From Manduca sexta (Eukaryota; Arthropoda; Insecta; Lepidoptera; Sphingidae), in assembly GCF_014839805.1 (NCBI RefSeq), contig NC_051129.1, forward strand, positions 11,040,920 through 11,104,919: a stretch of 64,000 bases of DNA. The letters are read 5' to 3'. The notes under the pieces are model-generated. The model did not search any database. It was not told where the DNA came from and saw only the letters and a list, made by a program, of their open reading frames with translations. Positions 59,001 to 64,000 of the stretch are shown here, piece after piece. Each line of letters starts with the position of its first letter. The first letter of the stretch is position 1. The position numbers were made by a program, and so were the translations under genes.

Positions 59001-59254
59001 ACCGGCGAGGGATAATCAACTCCCGTCACTTAACTATCTGAACATCACTCCGCTAAGCACGTTCAATGGGATCGCTTTCCTGTGCCTATGTAAAAAAAAC
59101 TAAATATTATCACTTGTCCCCAGCATACAGATCCTGTCTTCAGACGCTGGACGTCTGCGAAGACCACACTTGTATAGGAGAAGAGAACTGTGTTCCCTAC
59201 ACACCGCCCAGATGTGCCGGCTGTGAACCTATACCATTGTGTAAAACTGCTTGA
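56060..59254 (+). CDS. small secreted cysteine-rich protein, three exons, 91 aa
   Basis: Exon 1 (56060-56146) encodes a Lys-Asn start followed by a hydrophobic signal peptide (MLLVIISAVIIVAYA) and a likely cleavage before QDC, ending gcg|gtaatt in phase 0. Exon 2 (57550-57607) follows tttttgctcccag| and is packed with cysteine: CADTEQCCGGCCFDGLCI. It ends gaca|gtaagt in phase 1. Exon 3 (59124-59254) follows cttgtccccag|, completes a Thr codon and adds seven more cysteines (LDVCEDHTCIGEENC, PPRCAGCEPIPLC) to TGA 59252-59254. The mature part has 14 cysteines, an even number that fits seven disulphides. An alternative exon 2 acceptor at 57534 would add five residues with one cysteine. The gene is secreted and probably compact and disulphide-rich; I recognise no named family, so defence, toxin-like, inhibitor or structural roles are all open. 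Intron 1 holds the W repeat. Confidence 0.6.
56459..56621 (-). repeat. dispersed repeat, family W, copy 2
   Basis: The reverse of the 7396-7625 core (tccgctccgtgaccacgaag, gctgcaaagtcttcgaaa). It is bounded by attaaaataaaactat and atagttttattttaat, a clear inverted pair. It sits in intron 1 of the cysteine-rich gene. Confidence 0.65.
58657..58751 (+). CDS. alternative terminal exon of the cysteine-rich gene
   Basis: A strong acceptor (gtttactttgttttacatag|, AG at 58655-58656) opens a frame in the phase left by exon 2 (two bases complete an Arg codon). It reads KQYFHKTTCIGGLKFCSCSA, then NFAVCTVHTD, then TGA at 58749-58751. It carries four cysteines and shares TCIG with the exon at 59124-59254. 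It could be a mutually exclusive last exon, or a decayed duplicate of the exon further right. A weak internal donor (gtct|gtacag) at 58732 is also in phase with the next exon. With exon 2 starting at 57550 the cysteine total would be odd (11); with the alternative acceptor it would be 12. Confidence 0.4.
58866..59093 (+). repeat. dispersed repeat, family X, copy 7, divergent
   Basis: 'aactgcccagggaccgccat', 'acacaatgtgttaaacgagc', 'atatcgcgttccgaaatcac', 'catgccggcatcattatgtc', 'gaccggcgagggataatcaa' and an A-rich tail 'cctatgtaaaaaaaac'. It ends 30 bases before the acceptor of the exon at 59124. Confidence 0.65.
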
Positions 59255-61002
59255 CTAGCGTTATGGCTGGCGTCGACTAGGCTCGTCGAGTTGAATCAAA
59301 TCGCCTATTACGAACGGCTTGCGGCACACTGCAATCCCAACATACGCGCGTACGAAAAAAATGCGATCCTTTTCTGATCTAGTCGACGTCAGCCTTTAAG
59401 TGTTGCATAGTAAATTTATTAGAGCATTTTGTTACCAAATTTAAATGTAAGTATTTATATTAAAATAGTATAAATGGGACTATGTTATATTTCTTTTGTT
59501 AATTTATTTGTCTTTTTACGTAGTAAAGCCACACTATAGTTTTTATCGGATCAGCTTCACTTTCGAATGCAATTTTGTTTACAACATTTTATAACCATTC
59601 TTGGTTAAGATCTTTTCTATTAAGGATTTTGTACCTAAAATCTGATTCATTTAATAAATCTACATTTTCATATTTCTTTATTGTAATTCATTGTACATCA
59701 TTTGTCATGTCTCTTTTTTATATTTCAGTTTACATTGTTAGTACGCAGGTTGATTGCAAAATATTTTTGTTATTCAGAAAGAATACTGTTTTCACTTTTG
59801 CCTCAATCAGTCCGCCTTTACAATCATACTTGACTTGTTATACCCTCCAATAGACAATTCGCAGAGCACGAACCATACAGTCCTTATACTAGACAATAGC
59901 CAAAAAACATCCAAATTAACTCTGCCATATTCTCCAACGTTGCTTATTCCACAAATAATGGAAATACGAATCAGCGTAACGAGATATACAACGTAAAAAA
60001 TAATAAACGCTGTTCAAAAAGAGAAAACGCGACAATTAAAGTTATATCACAGAGATAAAAGACACTAATTGTCTATTAGAAACCAAAAACGAAAAAATAA
60101 CGGACACTGAAACATAATTAGGTAAATGGAAATCTCTTCCAAGTAGGAAGGGAAGTATAAAATGAAATCCTTGAGCCCCTTTTTTAAAAGCCGAGATGAT
60201 AAACTAATATTAAAGCTGACCAATGTTTCTAAAGAGCTCTATTACAAATAAACCTTAATCCGCGTTTAAAATGAGAGCCAATTTTGAAATAAATACCTAC
60301 TGTAAGTCAACAATGATTTTTTATCGAATTTAGTTGTGTCCCAAAACGAAAAACGATACGATCCTCATACGGAGACAATTGTTTTTAATATGTTAATATA
60401 ATGTTTTAGTCCAGGTGTGGACAGAGAGGTGCACTTAAAAAACGAATACGTGTTTCTGATATCTGGGTACGAGAAAATGGTAAAATACTTAAGTAGGGTA
60501 AGTTGTCTTAGTTTTACAGCATAATATAAGAAATAACGCAAATTAATATAATTTAACCCATGAAGGTAATTATTAAAAAGAAAAAAAGATTACTAATAGA
60601 AAAAAAAACTTATTCGAAATTGAAATTCGGGTCAACGTTGTAAACGGTAAAAATAGTAAACACAACGTAAAAGTATGGAAACGTTAACACAAAAACTAAT
60701 TGCGTAACAGCCACAATGTTTTGTTCAGACAGTTTTCTTAATGTTCTACTTAGTAACAAACGGTTTTGCATTACCTACGTCACTGACCGTCGCGGCGGTT
60801 TTAGGATCCTCCGCTGGAAATGGATATTACGTAAACGTTGTCTGAAGACGTGTTTACGCGGTTTTTGTTACTTTCTTTTTATGTTTATACCTTCCAGACA
60901 GTATTTGAAATGCTATTTAACCGTTTTATCGCAAAATTAAATGGCAGGTACTATTTTTAATAGAGCGTGTAAAATAGAGAAATCAATAACCTAAATGATA
61001 AA
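59255..61002. other. 3' flank of the cysteine-rich gene and AT-rich spacer
   Basis: ATTAAA near 59459 is the nearest possible poly(A) signal. Open frames at 59575-59996 and 60716-60940 are AT-driven and have no recognised domains. Confidence 0.35.
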
Positions 61003-61216
61003 TGTTAAACCGTAACTTCACGATTACAGATTTAACTATGACTTAGAAATAATAATTTTCAATATTATCTTCGACTAGGTATTGGAATGTAGACATAAAC
61101 CTTGTGGAACCAAACTTCATGCTATTGCCTGTCAAAATTTCTTTTTCCTTTGTAACTGTCTTTTCATATTATAACTAACAATTATTATTACAAATCGTAT
61201 TTTATTTATTACAACA
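61003..61216 (+). mobile_element. 5' LTR of a Ty1/copia retrotransposon (left end uncertain)
   Basis: The right boundary is firm: ttatttattacaaca ends at 61216 and is followed at once by the primer-binding site. The left boundary is a guess at tgttaaaccgtaac (61003), because LTRs of this class begin TGT and the 3' LTR is outside the window. A start anywhere in about 60700-61090 is possible. Confidence 0.5.
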
Positions 61217-61230
61217 GGTTATGGGCCCAG
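61217..61230 (+). promoter_or_regulatory. copia-type primer-binding site
   Basis: GGTTATGGGCCCAG directly after the LTR end. Drosophila copia carries the same sequence at this place, where an internal fragment of initiator tRNA-Met primes reverse transcription. Confidence 0.8.
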
Positions 61231-61341
61231 AATGTCTCATAAAGTAATATAATAATAATAGTGATTCCGGTAGTAATCAGTTAAGTTAGTTCGCGAGTCA
61301 TTTCTGATTTTAGGTGTTACAAATAAAATTTTTGTAACAAA

Positions 61342-62090
61342 ATGGCTACGTCTTTGTCTCATGTGCATATAGACAAACTGTTAGGAAGAGAAAATTACAA
61401 TACGTGGAAATTTGCAGTACAAACGTATTTGCAGCACGAAGACTTGTGGGATTGTATAGAACCTACCGAAAAATGCTCTCTAGTAAATCCGAAGACCGAT
61501 CTTAAGGCAAAGTCGAAAATAATTTTGTTACTGGATCCAATAAATTATATCCACGTGCAAAATGCGACGACGGCTAAAGAGGTATGGCAAAATTTACAAA
61601 ATGCATTTGAGGATTCAGGTTTGACACGAAAAGTTGGGTTACTCGAGACTTGGTGAATACGACTTTAGAAAGTTGTGCAAGTATAGAAGAGTACGTAAAT
61701 AAAATAGTAACCACCGCACACAAGTTACGAAATATTAGTTTTAGCGTAGATGACGAATGGCTGGGTACTTTAATGTTGGCGGGTTTGCCAGAGAAATACA
61801 AACCTATGATCATGGGGCTTGAGAGCTCTGGTGTAAAGATAAACACTGATTCTATCAAAACAAAGTTACTTCAAGAAGTAAAGGATACTAACGTATCAGT
61901 TCTTTACACAAAGCAAAATAAATATATCCCCAAGACTTCGAAAAGTATCAAATCGCCTGGTCCCCGTTGCTATAACTGTAATCAATATGGTCATATCAGT
62001 AAATTCTGTAAACGAGAAAAAGGAAAAGTAATGACGAGAAAGGTTTTGCAGCCGTATTTTCTGCAACTCAAGGTAAAATAAGCAAAACAA
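61342..62090 (+). pseudogene. copia gag region, frameshifted
   Basis: Starts at ATG 61342 with LLGRENYNTWKFAVQTYL (UBN2/gag-polypeptide type). A missing base near 61641 moves the frame (stop at 61654-61656), and the original product continues at about 61640-62035 through LAGLPEKYKPMIMGLE. It reaches a CCHC zinc knuckle at 61968-62009 (CYNCNQYGHISKFC), the nucleic-acid-binding motif of capsid proteins. A second shift near 62035-62045 leads into the protease frame. Substitution-type stops are rare; the damage is by single-base indels. Confidence 0.88.
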
Positions 62091-63468
62091 TTTGGTTTGT
62101 GGACTCTGGTGCATCGCTGCACATGACAAATGTCTCTGTTGGAATGTATAATATCCGGGCACCTCCGATACAAAGTATAACGGTAGCCAATAATGCATCT
62201 ATCACTGTACAGTATATGGGTAGTGTTGATCTGGAATTCGAGAGTAAAGATGGTAACATTAACCGTGTACAGGTCAAAGACATTTTGTATGTCCCCAATT
62301 AAATACTAATTTGTTGTCGGTAAGTCAGCTGGTAAATAATGGTTGTAAGGTTATATTTAACAAAACTGGCTGTGAAATATTCAGTAAACAACAGAAGTTA
62401 GTTGCTACTGCCAAGCTTGTAAACAACATGTATAAATTGAATACATATGATGGTAATGCATTTGTTGCAAGCTCTGAAGAAAATAGTTTGAATACTTGGC
62501 ATAGAAGAATGGGACATTTAAATTATAATGATGTTAAGAGATTGCCATTATGTACTGAAGGGGTGAAGTTAGTAGATAACAAAGACATAAATAAAAATTG
62601 TATTCCCTGTGTGAAAGGTAAGCAAACCAAATTTCCTTTCTGTAATGCCGGTTCAAGGGCAACTAAGGCACTGCAAATTGTACATTCAGATTTGTGTGGA
62701 CCTATGGAAGTTCCTTCTATGGGTGGAGCTAGATATTGTATAACTTTCATTGATGATTTTTCAAGAAAGGTGAATGTTTATTTTCTGAAAAATAAAACAA
62801 ATATATCAGAGGTTTTAAAGTATACAAAACAGAAATGGAAAATCAGTTAGATTGTAAAATAAAAGTTCTTAGAACTGATAATGGTTTAGAATACATGAAT
62901 AATGAAATGTCAAAATTTTTATCAGGCTATGGTATCAAGCATCAGACTACAGCACCGTATACACCGGAACAGAATGGGCTGGCGGAACGAATGAACCGCA
63001 CACTGGTCGAGCGTGCCAAATGTATGCTGGAGGATGCTGGATTATCTAAAAAATTTTGGGCAGAAGCGATGGAGACTGCTGCTCATGTAATTAACCGTTC
63101 GCCGACTCGCGTCCTTAACTATGTGACACCACTGGAGAAATTGACAGGTTTGAAACCAAATATTTCTCATCTGAGAATTTTTGGCTGTAAAGCCATGGTG
63201 CACGTGCCGAAGGAGAAAAAGGCTGAAGTGGGATTCGAAATCCACCGAAATGATATTTCTTGGGTATTGTGAAAATACCAAAGGGTATAGATTAATGGAT
63301 CCGCATACTCAGAGAGTTACCAAGAGCAGGAATGTCATATTCTTTGAAGATGGTCAGGAAGGTAACAAAGTATTATCACCTGAATTTAAGACTAATACTC
63401 CGTTACAAATACCTGTGCCATTAGATGTGACTGCTGAAATTACTAAAAACGCACCGACTCCTGGGTAA
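62091..63468 (+). pseudogene. copia protease and integrase region, frameshifted
   Basis: The aspartic-protease site DSGAS lies at 62102-62116. A lost base near 62300 breaks the frame before LLSVSQLV. The integrase zinc-binding part follows (WHRRMGHL near 62495, then CIPC near 62599-62610). Then come the catalytic core Asp in HSDLCGPM (about 62680), the second Asp in RTDNG (62872-62886) after another shift near 62815, and the Glu in the PEQNGLAER block near 62965. A further shift near 63225 leads into STEMIFLGY and the chromo-like C-terminal part, with a stop at 63466-63468. Confidence 0.88.
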
Positions 63469-63471
63469 CTG

Positions 63472-64000
63472 GGTAACTCATGTAAGTGGGTTTTCAAAAC
63501 AAAAAGGAATGAGATTGGTGAAATAGCAAAGTATAAAGCCAGATTGGTAATTAAAGGTTGTTCGCAAAGAAAAGGATATGATTACAATGAGGTATACTCA
63601 CCGGTAATTAGATACTCATCCTTGAGATACCTGCTATCATTAGCAGTGAAATATAATTTAGATATAGATCAAATGGATGCCGTATCTGCCTTCCTACAGG
63701 GTGATATAGAAGAAAATATATACATGGTCCAACCTCCGAACTTCGAATTAAATAATAAACAGGTATGTTTGTTGAAAAAATCACTTTACGGGCTGAAGCA
63801 AGCCAGCAGACAATGGAACCAAAAATTAGATAAAACTCTAAAAGAAATTGGTCTGAAACAATCACTACTTGATCCTTGTATTTACTACAAAATAAGAAAT
63901 GAAGATATAACTTTCGTAGCAGTTTATGTAGATGATATAATTTTGTTAACAAGTCGCCTGGAGACTAAAAATTATATCAAGAATCATTTATCTTCAAAGT
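63472..64000 (+). pseudogene. copia reverse-transcriptase domain, open to the window edge
   Basis: An uninterrupted frame from 63472 to the end of the window. It contains KARLVIKGCSQRKGYDY, then DIDQMDAVSAFLQGD (first catalytic Asp region), KSLYGLKQASRQWN, and the YVDD catalytic motif at 63925-63936, in the order of Ty1/copia polymerases. The piece itself has no damage, but it is cut off from gag-protease-integrase by the upstream frameshifts. RNase H and the 3' LTR lie beyond the window. Confidence 0.9.

Noticed and set aside
61574..62298. Several minus-strand open frames under the copia element
   Set aside because: Antisense shadows of gag and protease; the plus-strand motifs are unambiguous.

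Overview
The window reads as nuclear DNA of a moth or butterfly. It is AT-rich and gene-poor. It carries dense tRNA-derived SINEs whose A and B boxes are still readable, RTE-type LINE 3' ends with ATGATG tails, several short repeat families I associate with lepidopteran genomes, and introns with GT/AG ends. There are no operons, bacterial promoters, CRISPR arrays, rRNAs or functional tRNAs. The species and chromosome cannot be told from sequence alone.

Layout. 0-6 kb: possible 3' end of a gene entering from the left, a perfect 179-bp-arm palindrome between TTAA sites, SINEs and an RTE remnant. 6-10.6 kb: a possible terminal exon on the minus strand and two short repeat families (called W and Z here). 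10.6-13.3 kb: a complete but dead PIF/Harbinger DNA transposon. 13-30 kb: SINEs, MITEs, short interspersed repeats and a cryptic two-exon gene at 22.5-23.1 kb. 30-40 kb: the best-supported genes, two tandem two-exon MADF-BESS genes (281 and 284 aa). They share promoter-proximal sequence, an intronic GCGCATGCGC site and a GC-rich block 1.7-2.1 kb downstream. 40-54 kb: repeats, a SINE nested in a hAT-like MITE, and a cryptic minus-strand gene near 50 kb. 54.9-59.3 kb: a hypothetical membrane ORF pair, then a small secreted cysteine-rich protein gene with two phase-compatible terminal exons. 61-64 kb: the 5' part of a Ty1/copia element running off the right edge, broken by single-base frameshifts.

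The MADF-BESS pair would encode DNA-binding transcriptional regulators. The cysteine-rich gene would encode a secreted disulphide-bonded peptide. Everything else that can be recognised is mobile-element sequence. The multi-exon models rest on reading frame, splice signals and phase only. I could not run homology searches or see transcripts.
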